Positions 9,589 to 19,154 of a stretch of DNA of 64,000 nucleotides are shown here, one piece after another. Position 1 is the stretch's first letter, and each line of letters opens with the position of its first letter. Source of the stretch: Chengkuizengella marina (lineage in GTDB: Bacteria; Bacillota; Bacilli; Paenibacillales; KCTC-33759); contig NZ_SIJB01000029.1 in the NCBI RefSeq assembly GCF_009910845.1, forward strand, positions 124,001 to 188,000, written 5' to 3'. Position numbers and translations under genes: made by a program. The notes under the pieces were generated by a model. The model had not been told where the DNA came from. It saw only the letters and a program-made list of their open reading frames with translations, and did not search any database.

Positions 9589-10140
9589 ATGTTGCAATTT
9601 GAAACAGCAGCGGAATGGCTCCGTGACTTTGGCGTCTGGGCTGTTCTAATAAGTATTTTCATTAATATTGTCATTGGTATTGTTGGATTGTTGCCATCCC
9701 TTTTTTTGTCAGGTGCAAATGTGGTTGTTTTTGGTCCTCTTTATGGATTTTTTATATCGATTATTGGAGAAACATTTGGAGCAGGGGCAGCCTATTTAGT
9801 ATATCGTTGGGGATTAAAAAAGTGGAAAGGGGATTCACTTTCTTGGAAATGGGTAAAGAAGTTGCAAGGAATCACTAGGAAGAAACAAGCGATTGTTTTA
9901 TTATCAGCTAGGCTTGCACCAATGGTACCCTCAGGAGCTGCTACCTTTGGGGCTGCTGCTGCTCAAATGAGATTTTTAGATTTCTTGTTAGTGACCCTAA
10001 TGGGTAAAGTACCTACCATATGGATTGAATCGATGATTGGGTATGATTTATTTTATATTCAAGAACGTTATGTAAATTTGATTATTACGTTAAGTATGAT
10101 CTTAATCATTTATCTTGTATTAAAAACAAAGTATAAATGA
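9589..10140 (+). CDS. VTT/TVP38-TMEM64 family (DedA-like) membrane protein
   Basis: A 183-aa membrane protein with four to five hydrophobic segments. The SNARE-associated/VTT domain is recognisable from LLPSLFLSGANVVVFGPLYG, the conserved acidic IGETFGAGAAY and the basic ARLAPMVPSGAATFGAAAA. Family members act in the membrane, probably as lipid scramblases or transporters; a specific substrate cannot be assigned. The start is ATG 9589 with AGGAAGG at 9574-9580; the frame opens 27 codons earlier, but that region contains the promoter. No co-transcribed partner is evident: a leader for aroA follows. Confidence 0.82.
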   Translation: MLQFETAAEWLRDFGVWAVLISIFINIVIGIVGLLPSLFLSGANVVVFGPLYGFFISIIGETFGAGAAYLVYRWGLKKWKGDSLSWKWVKKLQGITRKKQAIVLLSARLAPMVPSGAATFGAAAAQMRFLDFLLVTLMGKVPTIWIESMIGYDLFYIQERYVNLIITLSMILIIYLVLKTKYK

Positions 10141-10216
10141 AATGACTACAACCCATTTTTTAAATGATGATAGGACTATGATATTTTTATATGGGATAGA
10201 TTATACTTTTAATTGT

Positions 10217-10337
10217 TAATCTTTTATAATAAAACATATCAAATTAACTATCAGTTTAAAGCTTTATTGCATTTTTGTATAAACGCTTCTAAATAAATAG
10301 TTGTAATCTTATTTATTATTCGTTATAATAAGCTTCA
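10217..10337 (+). repeat. Direct repeat copy 2 (promoter region), partner at 9427-9533
   Basis: Second copy of the promoter-containing repeat, here placed directly upstream of the T-box leader. It keeps the promoter hexamers and their 17-base spacing unchanged, while the flanks have drifted. Confidence 0.75.
10301..10329 (+). promoter_or_regulatory. SigA-type promoter of the T-box leader / DAHP synthase
   Basis: TTGTAA (10301-10306), 17 bases, TATAAT (10324-10329). Transcription would start near 10336, just before the T-box stem I. Confidence 0.82.
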
Positions 10338-10660
10338 ATTGTACAATCTAATATAAAGGCAAAAGACGTTGAAGGAAAGAGTAAGCGAAGGATACGCCAT
10401 ACAGGGAGGGCAAGTCACTGACTGAAAGCATGCCTTGGAAGTTGTCGCTGAAGTTCACTCTGGAGTCGAACTTTGAAAAGTGAAGCGGTCAAGACCCGGG
10501 TCGAATGTTTTTGAAAAATGACTGTTTCATGAAAATTAGTTACCGGTTTCTATACCGTTATCATGTTTAAGTGAAAAGCATAGATATGATTGATAATGCT
10601 TTTAATTAGGGTGGTACCGCGGTCTTTCGTCCCTTGAGGATGAAAAGGCTTTTTTTGTAT
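10338..10660 (+). promoter_or_regulatory. T-box leader (tRNA-sensing riboswitch), probably Phe-specific
   Basis: The diagnostic T-box AGGGTGGTACCGCGG is at 10608-10622, followed by the terminator arm pair GTCTTTCGTCC / GGATGAAAAGGC and a run of seven T (about 10623-10657). Upstream, GGAAAGAGTAAGCGAAG (from 10373) is the stem I kink-turn region, and GAAGTTCAC at 10450-10458 is the expected specifier position. Read with the usual following purine, the codon is UUC (10454-10456), which would bind uncharged tRNA-Phe and allow read-through into the aromatic pathway gene. The specifier call is by eye and less certain than the T-box itself. Confidence 0.93.
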
Positions 10661-10792
10661 TCTTAACTAAATGTTCAAAGAAATTAGAAGATGCATAAAT
10701 TATATTTTTTTAAACGATATATTTAAATTGTGTCGAAAAGGGATGAAATATGTATTTTTGTGAAAATTTATATAAAATAAGGAGTGATAGAA

Positions 10793-11884
10793 ATGTCTAA
10801 TGTACAACTAGATCATTTAAGGGAAGAAATGGATAAAATTAATCAAGAACTATTAAAATCAATTTCTAAACGTGCTAATATCGCTAAAGAAATTGGTGAC
10901 ATTAAAGAGAAACAGGGAGTGCCTAAATTTGATCCAGTACGTGAAAATAAAATGTTGGAAAAGATCATTTCTTTAAATGATGGTCCATTTGAAGACGGGA
11001 CGATTCGTCATTTGTTCAAGCAAATTTTTAAAGCTTCTTTAGACCTCCAATCTAAAGAACATAAAAAACATTTATTGGTGAGCAGAAAGAAACAAGCTGA
11101 GGATACTGTGATTGATCTTCCAGACGGTACTTTTATCGGTGGGAATGAATCCGTATTAATTGCTGGTCCATGTTCAGTAGAAAGTTATGAGCAGGTAAGA
11201 GAAGTAGGGGCTGCAATTAAAGGTGCAGGTGTACCTGTATTAAGAGGAGGAGCATTTAAGCCAAGAACTTCACCATATGATTTTCAAGGGTTAGGTGTAG
11301 AAGGTTTGGATATATTGAAAAGGGTAGGAGAGGAGTTTGGTTTAACTACAATAAGTGAGATTGTAGATCCTCGTCATATCGAAATGGCTTCTGATTATAT
11401 TGATATTATACAGATCGGTGCTCGTAATATGCATAACTTTGAACTGCTGAAAGAAGCAGGAGAGTCCAACCTACCTGTCTTGCTTAAAAGAGGTTTGTCA
11501 GCTACGATGGAAGAATTTTTACATGCTGCAGAATATATTGTTTCTAGAGGAAATTCACAAGTCATGTTAATTGAACGAGGAATAAGAACTTATGAAAAAT
11601 GGACTCGAAATACGTTGGATATTTCTGCAGTACCTATTTTGAAGCAAGAAAGCCACTTACCTGTATTAGTAGATGTCACTCACTCAGCAGGTCGAAAAGA
11701 CATTTTACTTCCATGTGCGAAAGCGGCCTTAGCTGCCGGTGCAGACGGTGTGATGGTAGAAGTTCATCCTGATCCACCTACTGCTTTATCTGATTCACAA
11801 CAACAACTGGATATTCCACAATTTCAAGATTTCTTTAATGAACTAAAAGCATCAGGATTATATAAATCAACAGTAAAGGCATAA
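10793..11884 (+). CDS. aroA: Bifunctional chorismate mutase / DAHP synthase
   Basis: A 363-aa fusion of an N-terminal AroQ-type chorismate mutase (residues about 5-90, [19 protein letters not shown]) and a type I DAHP synthase (residues about 105-355; [44 protein letters not shown]). It condenses phosphoenolpyruvate with erythrose 4-phosphate at the head of the shikimate pathway; the mutase domain in Bacillus AroA gives feedback sensing by chorismate/prephenate. ATG 10793 is preceded by AAGGAGTG at 10779-10786; a GTG inside that site is not the start. It is controlled by the T-box leader just upstream. Confidence 0.95.
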   Translation: MSNVQLDHLREEMDKINQELLKSISKRANIAKEIGDIKEKQGVPKFDPVRENKMLEKIISLNDGPFEDGTIRHLFKQIFKASLDLQSKEHKKHLLVSRKKQAEDTVIDLPDGTFIGGNESVLIAGPCSVESYEQVREVGAAIKGAGVPVLRGGAFKPRTSPYDFQGLGVEGLDILKRVGEEFGLTTISEIVDPRHIEMASDYIDIIQIGARNMHNFELLKEAGESNLPVLLKRGLSATMEEFLHAAEYIVSRGNSQVMLIERGIRTYEKWTRNTLDISAVPILKQESHLPVLVDVTHSAGRKDILLPCAKAALAAGADGVMVEVHPDPPTALSDSQQQLDIPQFQDFFNELKASGLYKSTVKA

Positions 11885-11907
11885 TTAAATACGGAGTTTA
11901 AATGAAA

Positions 11908-11935
11908 AGACAGGGGGATTTCCCTGTCTGTTTTT
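11908..11935. terminator. Bidirectional terminator between aroA and the hemerythrin-like gene
   Basis: AGACAGGG / CCCTGTCT hairpin with a T run on the plus side (11931-11935) and a shorter T-rich tract on the minus side. It can serve both convergent units. Confidence 0.85.
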
Positions 11936-11953
11936 ATGTAAGTGAAGTGATTT

Positions 11954-12373
11954 TCAGTGATCTGAAAGCAAGTATTGTTCTTCTTCACGATTATGTATTT
12001 GCATAAGAATCTGCATAGTTTTAAAACGGTCTATCACGTCCTCATGGGTTTCATCCCTAGGAAGAAGTTCTTTGATTTCTCCCAATAAAATTCGTAATAA
12101 CTCGTGGTCACGTTTCAGCTTGTTTACTTTTTCCAATAATTCAGGCTTTTGATCCAACTTTTCTTGATAAAAACCTTCTTCTTCAGCATCAGCATGAGCG
12201 ATAGCACGGGTTTCCCAATGCTCTGTAAGTTCATCAGTAACCATACGTGCTAGTTTGATTTGATTATTGTTATACAATTTTAAAAATTTCTCCATTAAAT
12301 CTCTACCTTCAGTAATTACGCCATCGTGGATAGAGCGATGAGCATGCAATTTTTTCAATGAAGGACCTGACAT
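11954..12373 (-). CDS. Hemerythrin-like protein at the end of the nar operon
   Basis: A 139-aa helical protein with a hemerythrin HHE pattern of metal ligands: HAHRSIHDG near residue 10, HWETRAIAHADAEEE near 52-66, RDHELLR near 89 and IHNREEEQYL near the C-terminus. Such proteins bind a di-iron centre and bind O2 or NO, or assist Fe-S repair. It lies 34 bases after narI on the same strand, so it is probably the last gene of the nitrate reductase operon. A role in NO/O2 sensing or protection of the reductase is inference. Confidence 0.8.
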   Translation of the reverse strand: MSGPSLKKLHAHRSIHDGVITEGRDLMEKFLKLYNNNQIKLARMVTDELTEHWETRAIAHADAEEEGFYQEKLDQKPELLEKVNKLKRDHELLRILLGEIKELLPRDETHEDVIDRFKTMQILMQIHNREEEQYLLSDH

Positions 12374-12407
12374 AAGATCACCTTCTTTACAACTCTTAGT
12401 TACCTAG

Positions 12408-13118
12408 TTATTTTGATGTATTTTTTAAAGCTTTTTTAGGGTTCATTTTTCTGAAAACAACATATCTTCTTTTTAAATAGGTGAGTGGAATACTCCATAT
12501 GTGTACTAATCGAGTAAATGGCCACATGGCAAATAGAACAAAGGCAGATAGAATATGTAACTTAAACCCAAGTGGTGCTGAGATCATAAGTTCAGGTAAA
12601 GGTCTAAATGAGAGAATACCCCGAAACCAAGGTCCAATGTTCTCCCTATAATCAAATGTCCCGCCTGTTGCTGTATATCCAATCGTATTGGTAAAACCAA
12701 GCAATACGACGACACCTAACATAATAAGAGCTATGAAATCACTCATACTGCTATTTTTATAAATTCGTTTAATTGAAACACGACGTAAAGTCAGAAGGAA
12801 TCCCCCTACAACGACCATAATGCCTGCTGCTCCTCCAAACCATACAGCTCCAAAATGATACATTTCTTCAGTTACTCCGATTTGTTCATAGAAGCCTTTG
12901 GGAACAAGTACTCCAGCTACATGTCCAAAAAAGACAAAAATAATCCCCCAGTGAAATAATAAACTTCCCCATCTAAGAAACCTCTTTTCCAAGAATTCAC
13001 TAGACTTTGCAGACCATCCAAACTGATCGGTATTATAACGGTAAATGTGTCCTACTACAAAGATGGTTAACATTAAGTAGGGGAAAATCAACCATAGGAA
13101 TTGATCCAATAAACTCAT
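12408..13118 (-). CDS. narI: Respiratory nitrate reductase gamma subunit (cytochrome b)
   Basis: A 236-aa membrane protein with five hydrophobic segments. Candidate haem-b histidines sit in FHWGIIFVFFGHVAG and in KLHILSAFVLFAMWPFTRLVH. NarI takes electrons from menaquinol and passes them to the Fe-S centres of NarH. The C-terminus (LKRRYVVFRKMNPKKALKN) is basic and cytoplasmic. It starts 18 bases after narJ, behind GTGAGGT. Confidence 0.94.
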   Translation of the reverse strand: MSLLDQFLWLIFPYLMLTIFVVGHIYRYNTDQFGWSAKSSEFLEKRFLRWGSLLFHWGIIFVFFGHVAGVLVPKGFYEQIGVTEEMYHFGAVWFGGAAGIMVVVGGFLLTLRRVSIKRIYKNSSMSDFIALIMLGVVVLLGFTNTIGYTATGGTFDYRENIGPWFRGILSFRPLPELMISAPLGFKLHILSAFVLFAMWPFTRLVHIWSIPLTYLKRRYVVFRKMNPKKALKNTSK

Positions 13119-13136
13119 TTGTTAGTACCTCACTTC

Positions 13137-13667
13137 CTAAGATGCTTTACTTTCTTTTATATAATTATCAATCGTAGATATGCAAATTTCTAATAGATCT
13201 AAATATGGACTATTACATTTTTTTAACTCAAGATGAAGAAGGTCGATTGCTTTTCTATGTATTTTAAATAACTTACTTGCATTTTCCCTTGGTGCTATGG
13301 ATGCGAATTCTAACACGAGCGGAAGATAATCAGGTAACTCATCCTTTTCTAAAATGAATCCTGCATCTTCAAATTCTTGTTTTAATTTGACAAACGCAGG
13401 GCCTCGTTCACGATTATCTCCAAAAATAATATAGGTTAAATAAAGCGTTGTTTTTTCATTAAAATCAAAAACATTTACATACGTTTTCCATAGTTCATCC
13501 ATTTCTTCGCTATTTACATAAGACAAGAATGCTAAAAATCGTTCTTTTATTTTAGGATTTTTCAGGTTTGAAATCTCCTCCATTAGTTCTTTATTATTTT
13601 TCCAATCATATTGAGGATATTGTAAAAGTATTGATATAAGTTTAAAAATTTTTTGATTATCTTCCAT
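13137..13667 (-). CDS. narJ: Nitrate reductase assembly chaperone
   Basis: A 176-aa helical NarJ/TorD-family chaperone that helps insert the molybdenum cofactor into NarG. It opens MEDNQKIFKLISILLQYP and contains LPDYLPLVLEFA, the conserved core of the family (compare B. subtilis NarJ, about 184 aa). The frame is open 64 codons further upstream, but that extension lies entirely inside narH and has no NarJ character. I therefore place the start at 13667, overlapping the narH stop by 11 bases, which suggests translational coupling. Confidence 0.9.
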   Translation of the reverse strand: MEDNQKIFKLISILLQYPQYDWKNNKELMEEISNLKNPKIKERFLAFLSYVNSEEMDELWKTYVNVFDFNEKTTLYLTYIIFGDNRERGPAFVKLKQEFEDAGFILEKDELPDYLPLVLEFASIAPRENASKLFKIHRKAIDLLHLELKKCNSPYLDLLEICISTIDNYIKESKAS

Positions 13668-15186
13668 CCATCTCACTCCAGTACTTTTCGCCAAATTGAT
13701 ATTGCTCTTCTTTTTCACTGCCACAACTGCAATTCGAACAACCTTCACTAAAATCGTATCCAGCAGTTCCTTGTCCAAGAAACATATCTCCTGCTTCTTC
13801 ACGATGTGATGATGGGATGACATATCGATCAGAATATTTAGCAATTGCTGATAACTCATACATTTCCTTTACTGTTTTTTCTGTAAGTCCGACTCTTTCC
13901 AAAAAGCTAATATCATTTTTCTTACCTATGTTTACGTTACGCATATAACTTCTCATGGCAACCATCTTTTTTAGAGCATTTTTGATAACCTCAGTGTCAC
14001 CTGCTGCCAATAGATTTGCAAGATATTCAATCGGTATTCTTAATTGGTCAATCGTTGGGAAAATAACATTTGGATCAAGCACATCCATTTGTCCTTCAAA
14101 AGCTCCCATTATTGGGCTGAGTGGAGGAACATACCAAACCATAGGTAATGTACGATACTCTGGGTGTAATGGCAGTGCAATTTTCTGCTCAACAGCCATT
14201 TTATAAATTGGTGAGCGTTGTGCTGCTTCAATCCAATCTTCACTAATTCCGTCCTTTTTAGCTTGTTTGATGATTTCAGGATCATTTGGATCTAGGAAAA
14301 TCTCTAATTGAGCTTCATAAATATCTTTATCATCTGGAACAGAAGCGGCAGCTTCCACACGGTCAGCATCGTACAAGACTAAACCTATATATCTAATTCG
14401 ACCTACACATGTCTCTGAACAAATTGTTGATAAACCAGCTTCAATTCTAGGAAAACAAAATGTACATTTTTCAGCTTTTTGAGTTTTCCAATTGAAATAT
14501 ACTTTTTTATAGGGGCACCCTGTCATACAAAAACGCCAGCTACGACATGAATCTTGATCAACTAAAACAATCCCATCTTCATCTCGTTTGTAAATGGAAC
14601 CGGAAGGACAAGATGAAACACAAGGTGGATTAATGCAATGCTCACAGATACGAGGTAGATACATCATAAAGGTTTGTTCAAACTCCATGCGTACCTGTTC
14701 TTCCATATTGATGACATTTGGATCTCTTAAACCTGTTTCATGAACGCCCGCAAGATCATCCTCCCAATTAGGTCCCCATTTAATATCCATATATTCACCC
14801 GTTAATTGAGATTTAGGTCTTGCCACTGGTTGGTGTTCCTGTTGTGGGCTATTGATTAATTTTTCATAATCGTAAGTCCACGGTTCATAATATTCATCAA
14901 TAGGTGTCATATTGGGATTGTGGAAGATATTCAATAATTTGTTGGCACGACCACCTGCTTTTAATTCTAATTTTCCGTTTTTTAAAACCCAACCGCCTTT
15001 GTGAGTATCTTGATTTTCCCATTCTTTTGGATAACCAATGCCGGGTTTTGTCTCAACGTTATTCCACCACATATATTCAGCACCTGGACGATTGGTCCAA
15101 GTATTACTACAAGTCACACTACAAGTATGACAACCGATGCATTTATCTAAATTCATTACCATGCCAAACTGTGCTTTAATTTTCAA
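13657..15186 (-). CDS. narH: Respiratory nitrate reductase beta subunit (Fe-S)
   Basis: A 509-aa electron-transfer subunit carrying four cysteine clusters: CIGCHTCSVTC near the N-terminus, CEHCINPPCVSSCP, CRSWRFCMTGCP and CTFCFPRIEAG/CSETCVGR. The tryptophan in CRSWRFC marks the [3Fe-4S] site as in other NarH. The start is probably TTG at 15186 (giving MKIKAQFG, the usual NarH opening) with GAGGTGG just upstream; the ATG at 15201 lies in that ribosome site. With this start narH overlaps the end of narG by 11 bases, matching the narH/narJ overlap. A cysteine-rich C-terminal patch (CSNCSCGSE) is present. Confidence 0.95.
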   Translation of the reverse strand: MKIKAQFGMVMNLDKCIGCHTCSVTCSNTWTNRPGAEYMWWNNVETKPGIGYPKEWENQDTHKGGWVLKNGKLELKAGGRANKLLNIFHNPNMTPIDEYYEPWTYDYEKLINSPQQEHQPVARPKSQLTGEYMDIKWGPNWEDDLAGVHETGLRDPNVINMEEQVRMEFEQTFMMYLPRICEHCINPPCVSSCPSGSIYKRDEDGIVLVDQDSCRSWRFCMTGCPYKKVYFNWKTQKAEKCTFCFPRIEAGLSTICSETCVGRIRYIGLVLYDADRVEAAASVPDDKDIYEAQLEIFLDPNDPEIIKQAKKDGISEDWIEAAQRSPIYKMAVEQKIALPLHPEYRTLPMVWYVPPLSPIMGAFEGQMDVLDPNVIFPTIDQLRIPIEYLANLLAAGDTEVIKNALKKMVAMRSYMRNVNIGKKNDISFLERVGLTEKTVKEMYELSAIAKYSDRYVIPSSHREEAGDMFLGQGTAGYDFSEGCSNCSCGSEKEEQYQFGEKYWSEMDGR

Positions 15187-18100
15187 GCCAATCCACCTCA
15201 TTTTCTTTCAGTTTCCTTATAATCACCTTCTCATCCCTTTGATTTCCAGTAGGGCCATAATAATTAAATCCATAACTTAATTGTGCGTATCCTCCAATCA
15301 TTTGGGTTGGTTTTACATGGATTTTTGTTGGGCTATTAAAAGTACCTCCACGAAGTTTTGTTGTTGGAGAACCTGGCACATTGATGGTGCGATCTTGTAC
15401 ATGGTACATAAAAGCCACACCTCTAGGCAGTCGATGGCTGACAACGGAACGAGCAACAACAACTCCGTTGCGATTGTACATCTCTAACCATTCGTTGTCT
15501 TTAATCCCTACTTGTTTCGCATCTTCGTTATTCATCCACACATGAGGACCACCTCGAAATAAGGTAAGCATGGGCAGTGTATCTCCATATGTACTGTGAT
15601 AGGACCATTTGAAATGAGGTGTTAAATAACGTAAGGTAATTTCTTTTCCATTTGTGTTTGGACGATGATCTGTTTCATAGAATGCAGCTTTTCTTAATGG
15701 GGGTTTGAATATTGGTAACTCTTCACCAAACTCAAACATCATTTCATGATCTAAATAAAAATGTTGTCTTCCTGTTAATGTACGCCAAGGAATCATTCGC
15801 TCAACATTTGTTGTAAATGGGGAGTAACGTCTATTTCCTGTTTCTGTTCCACTAAATACGGGAGAAGTAATCACTTTTCTTGGTTGAGCTGTAATTTCAC
15901 TAAAAGACATATGTTCTTCTGCTCTTTCTTGCGCTAAATCCTGTAGTTTTAAGTTTGTTTTCTTTTCAAGAGCTTCCCATGCTTTCATTGCCAACGAGCC
16001 GTTTGTTGTACTGGATAAAGTTAAAATGGTTTCCGCTACATTTTTATCAGTAAAAAGACTAGGGTAATCTTCGTTATACTCATCTTCATCCACAGTACCA
16101 TTAATGCCTTTTAATTTTTCGTATTCATCTTTTGCATCCCAGCTGATGCCTTTAGCGCCTATTGTATCTTTGATTTTAGAACCAAGTGCAATCATCTTTT
16201 TATACACAGTTGTATAATCTCTTTCTACAAGATGGAGTCTAGGTAAATTCACTCCTGGAATCGGCTCTATATTTTCTTTTTTCCAATCGGGAATATGACC
16301 AAATGGTTGTGAGATTTCATCAGGGGTATCGTGTAATAAAGGGGTAGCTACAACGTCTGTTTTTGGTTCATTTAAGTACTTTGCTGCTAACTCTGAGAAT
16401 GTTTTAGCTAACTTTTTAAACGTATCCCAATCTGATCGGGTTTCCCATGGGGCCGCAATGGCAGGGTTAAATGGGTGAACAAAAGGATGCATGTCTGTAC
16501 TGCTAATATCGTATTTTTCATACCATGTAGCAGCAGGCAGAACAATATCTGAGTATAATCCTGTGCCAGTCATTCGGAAATCAATATTCACTAACAGGTC
16601 TAACTTACCTTGTGGAGACTTTTCATCCCAGTGAACTTCACTTGTGCGTAGATCCGAATTTTCCTCACTTAAATTACCATGATGTGTTCCTAACAAATAT
16701 TTAAGGAAATATTCATGACCTTTTGAAGAGCTTCCGAGTAAATTGGCTCTCCATACAAACATCGTTTTTGGAAAATTAGCGGGATTTTCGGGATTTTCAA
16801 TTGCGAACTTTAACTTTCCTTCTTTTAGTTGATCTACTACATATTGAATGACCTGATCTTTAGATTTGCTCCCAGCTTCTTCAACTAAACCCAGGCTATT
16901 TCGATCAAATTGTGGATAGGAAGGAAGCCACCCTAATCGTGCCGCCAATATATTATAATCAGCATTATGCTGGTAACGTGGCTGTTTAATCAAAGGGGAA
17001 GTTAACTCACTAACAGGCGCTTCTTCATATCTCCATTGTTCCGTTGCAAAGTAGAAGAAAGAGGTTCCATTTTGCATACGGGGTGGACCGCCCCAATCTC
17101 TTGCAAAAGCGACAGATTGCCAACCTTCTAATGGACGTACTTTTTCCTGTCCAACATAATGAGCCCATCCTCCACCATTTACTCCTTGTGATCCAGTTAA
17201 AAGGACAAGGTTTAATACTGTACGGTAAATCGTGTCAGAGTGATACCAGTGGTTAATTCCAGATCCCATCACAATCATAGAGCGGCCCTTTGTATCAATC
17301 GCATTTTGAGCAAATTCTCTTGCGATTTGAGCGACTACTTTACGATCTACACCTGTAATAGCTTCTTGCCAAGCGGGTGTGAAAGGTTTAGGATCATCAT
17401 AATTTTTTGGATAATCCCCAGGTAGATTGCGATCTACACCTGTATTAGCGAGTAATAAGTCAAAAACGGTAGTTACATAGAGGGTTTCATCTTTTTGTTG
17501 GATGGTTTTTACAGGGACGGATCGGTTTAAAATAGATTTATTTTCTTCATCGAAATAAGGAACAGACAGATTTACAATGTTATCTTCTTTTCCAAGCAGT
17601 GTTAAACAGGGTTCAACCTGATTTAAGTTTTGTTCTTCATCATTTAAATGTAGATTCCAAGTTCCTTTTCCTTCCCATCTGTGCCCTATGCTTCCGTTGG
17701 GAACAGCTAGTTGATTCGTTTTTTCATCAAAAACAACCGTTTTCCACTCCGCTTTATTCATAGGCATACCCAAATCGCTAGCTCTTAAAAAACGATCGGC
17801 AATAAACTGCCCATCATCCTGTTTCTTTAATTTGATTAAGTAGGGTAAATCAGTATATTTTTTAACATATTGCTTAAAATATTCGGTTTCATTGTCTACA
17901 TAAAACTCTTTCAAAATGACATGAGTCATTGCCATCGCTAGTGCTCCATCCATACCAGGATTTACAGCCAACCAATTATCTGCAAACTTCACAAACTCGG
18001 CATAATCTGGACTCACAGCAACGACCTTCGCTCCTCGATAACGTGCTTCAACCATAAAGTGTGAATCAGGTGTTCTAGTTTGAGGTAAATTTGATCCCCA

Positions 18101-18865
18101 TACTAATAAATACCCGGCATTATACCAATCAGAACTTTCAGGTACATCCGTTTGTTCACCCCAAATTTGAGGAGAAGCAGGGGGTAGGTCAGCGTACCAA
18201 TCGTAAAAACTTAGCAATGGTGAACCTAATAAAGATAAAAAACGACTGCCTGCCGTATAACTAACCATAGACATGGCTGGAATAGGAGAAAATCCTAATA
18301 TGCGATCTGGACCATATTTTTCAATCGTATGGATTAAAGATGCAGATATGATTGTGTTGACTTCATCCCAAGTAACTCTAACTAATCCACCTTTGCCTCG
18401 GGCTGCTTTATATGCCTTCGCTTTTTCAGGATTTTCAACAATACTTCTCCAAGCAGCTACAGGGTTATTTTGTTCTGTATCCAAAGCTGTTTTCCAAAGT
18501 TGTAAAAGTGTACTGCGAATATATGGATATTTCACTCGCAAAGGACTGTATGTATACCATGAAAAACTAGCACCTCTTGGACATCCTCTTGGTTCGTACT
18601 CTGGCATATCTGGACCTGTTGTAGGATAATCAGTTTGCTGTGTTTCCCATGTAATAATCCCATCCTTCACATGGATTTTCCAACTGCATGAGCCAGTACA
18701 ATTCACACCATGAGTGGAGCGTACAACTTTATCATGCTGCCAACGTCTTCGATATACTTTTTCTGATTCTCGATCATAGGGAGAAAGCTCGCTATATTCA
18801 TTAAGTTTTTGAGATCGACCAAAAAAACTTAGTTTTTTCATGAGAGGTGATATTTTTTTACTCAT
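15176..18865 (-). CDS. narG: Respiratory nitrate reductase alpha subunit (Mo-bisMGD)
   Basis: A 1229-aa catalytic subunit that reduces nitrate to nitrite on the cytoplasmic face. HGVNCTGSCSW near residue 52 supplies the histidine and cysteines of the FS0 [4Fe-4S] cluster. YRGAKVVAVSPDYAEF and VMGSGINHWYHSD are molybdopterin-binding stretches, and MIPWRTLTGRQHFYLDHE is a C-terminal family signature. The length matches NarG of Bacillus. ATG 18865 follows AAAGGAG. It is the first gene of narGHJI-hemerythrin. No convincing Fnr-type palindrome was found in the 289-base upstream gap. Confidence 0.97.
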   Translation of the reverse strand: MSKKISPLMKKLSFFGRSQKLNEYSELSPYDRESEKVYRRRWQHDKVVRSTHGVNCTGSCSWKIHVKDGIITWETQQTDYPTTGPDMPEYEPRGCPRGASFSWYTYSPLRVKYPYIRSTLLQLWKTALDTEQNNPVAAWRSIVENPEKAKAYKAARGKGGLVRVTWDEVNTIISASLIHTIEKYGPDRILGFSPIPAMSMVSYTAGSRFLSLLGSPLLSFYDWYADLPPASPQIWGEQTDVPESSDWYNAGYLLVWGSNLPQTRTPDSHFMVEARYRGAKVVAVSPDYAEFVKFADNWLAVNPGMDGALAMAMTHVILKEFYVDNETEYFKQYVKKYTDLPYLIKLKKQDDGQFIADRFLRASDLGMPMNKAEWKTVVFDEKTNQLAVPNGSIGHRWEGKGTWNLHLNDEEQNLNQVEPCLTLLGKEDNIVNLSVPYFDEENKSILNRSVPVKTIQQKDETLYVTTVFDLLLANTGVDRNLPGDYPKNYDDPKPFTPAWQEAITGVDRKVVAQIAREFAQNAIDTKGRSMIVMGSGINHWYHSDTIYRTVLNLVLLTGSQGVNGGGWAHYVGQEKVRPLEGWQSVAFARDWGGPPRMQNGTSFFYFATEQWRYEEAPVSELTSPLIKQPRYQHNADYNILAARLGWLPSYPQFDRNSLGLVEEAGSKSKDQVIQYVVDQLKEGKLKFAIENPENPANFPKTMFVWRANLLGSSSKGHEYFLKYLLGTHHGNLSEENSDLRTSEVHWDEKSPQGKLDLLVNIDFRMTGTGLYSDIVLPAATWYEKYDISSTDMHPFVHPFNPAIAAPWETRSDWDTFKKLAKTFSELAAKYLNEPKTDVVATPLLHDTPDEISQPFGHIPDWKKENIEPIPGVNLPRLHLVERDYTTVYKKMIALGSKIKDTIGAKGISWDAKDEYEKLKGINGTVDEDEYNEDYPSLFTDKNVAETILTLSSTTNGSLAMKAWEALEKKTNLKLQDLAQERAEEHMSFSEITAQPRKVITSPVFSGTETGNRRYSPFTTNVERMIPWRTLTGRQHFYLDHEMMFEFGEELPIFKPPLRKAAFYETDHRPNTNGKEITLRYLTPHFKWSYHSTYGDTLPMLTLFRGGPHVWMNNEDAKQVGIKDNEWLEMYNRNGVVVARSVVSHRLPRGVAFMYHVQDRTINVPGSPTTKLRGGTFNSPTKIHVKPTQMIGGYAQLSYGFNYYGPTGNQRDEKVIIRKLKENEVDWLEN

Positions 18866-18977
18866 GGGTGCTCCTTTCGGGATATAAAGATTTTATTGTG
18901 TTCAAATATACCCTTTCCCATTCGAAGAGTCATCTTTTACTGTTATTTCCTGTTTGGGCATATTTATGCAAAGAAAA

Positions 18978-19002
18978 AACACGACGGGTTTCTTTTCGTG
19001 TT
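18978..19002 (-). promoter_or_regulatory. Hairpin in the narG upstream region, possible attenuator or terminator
   Basis: Read on the minus strand, AACACGA - 11 bases - TCGTGTT forms a 7-bp stem followed by a T run (TTTTTT) pointing toward narG. Apart from this, the gap 18866-19154 shows no gene. Confidence 0.35.
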
Positions 19003-19154
19003 ATGACTTGTACATTAAAAAAATTTTATGTTGTGGTCTATTTAAAACGACAATAATGAGGTTGATAAACGAGTCGTTTTTTAATGTTACATATTACATG
19101 TTTTTCACTTAGGGGGGAATAGTACAAATATCTAAAAAGTTAGGAGCACTTTTT

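Noticed and set aside
13668-13859. N-terminal extension of NarJ by 64 codons
   Set aside because: The extension is out-of-frame narH coding sequence. The NarJ family begins at the ATG at 13667.
18847-19056. 69-codon plus-strand frame upstream of the phosphatase gene
   Set aside because: It overlaps the narG start, has no ribosome site and looks like antisense of the narG leader.
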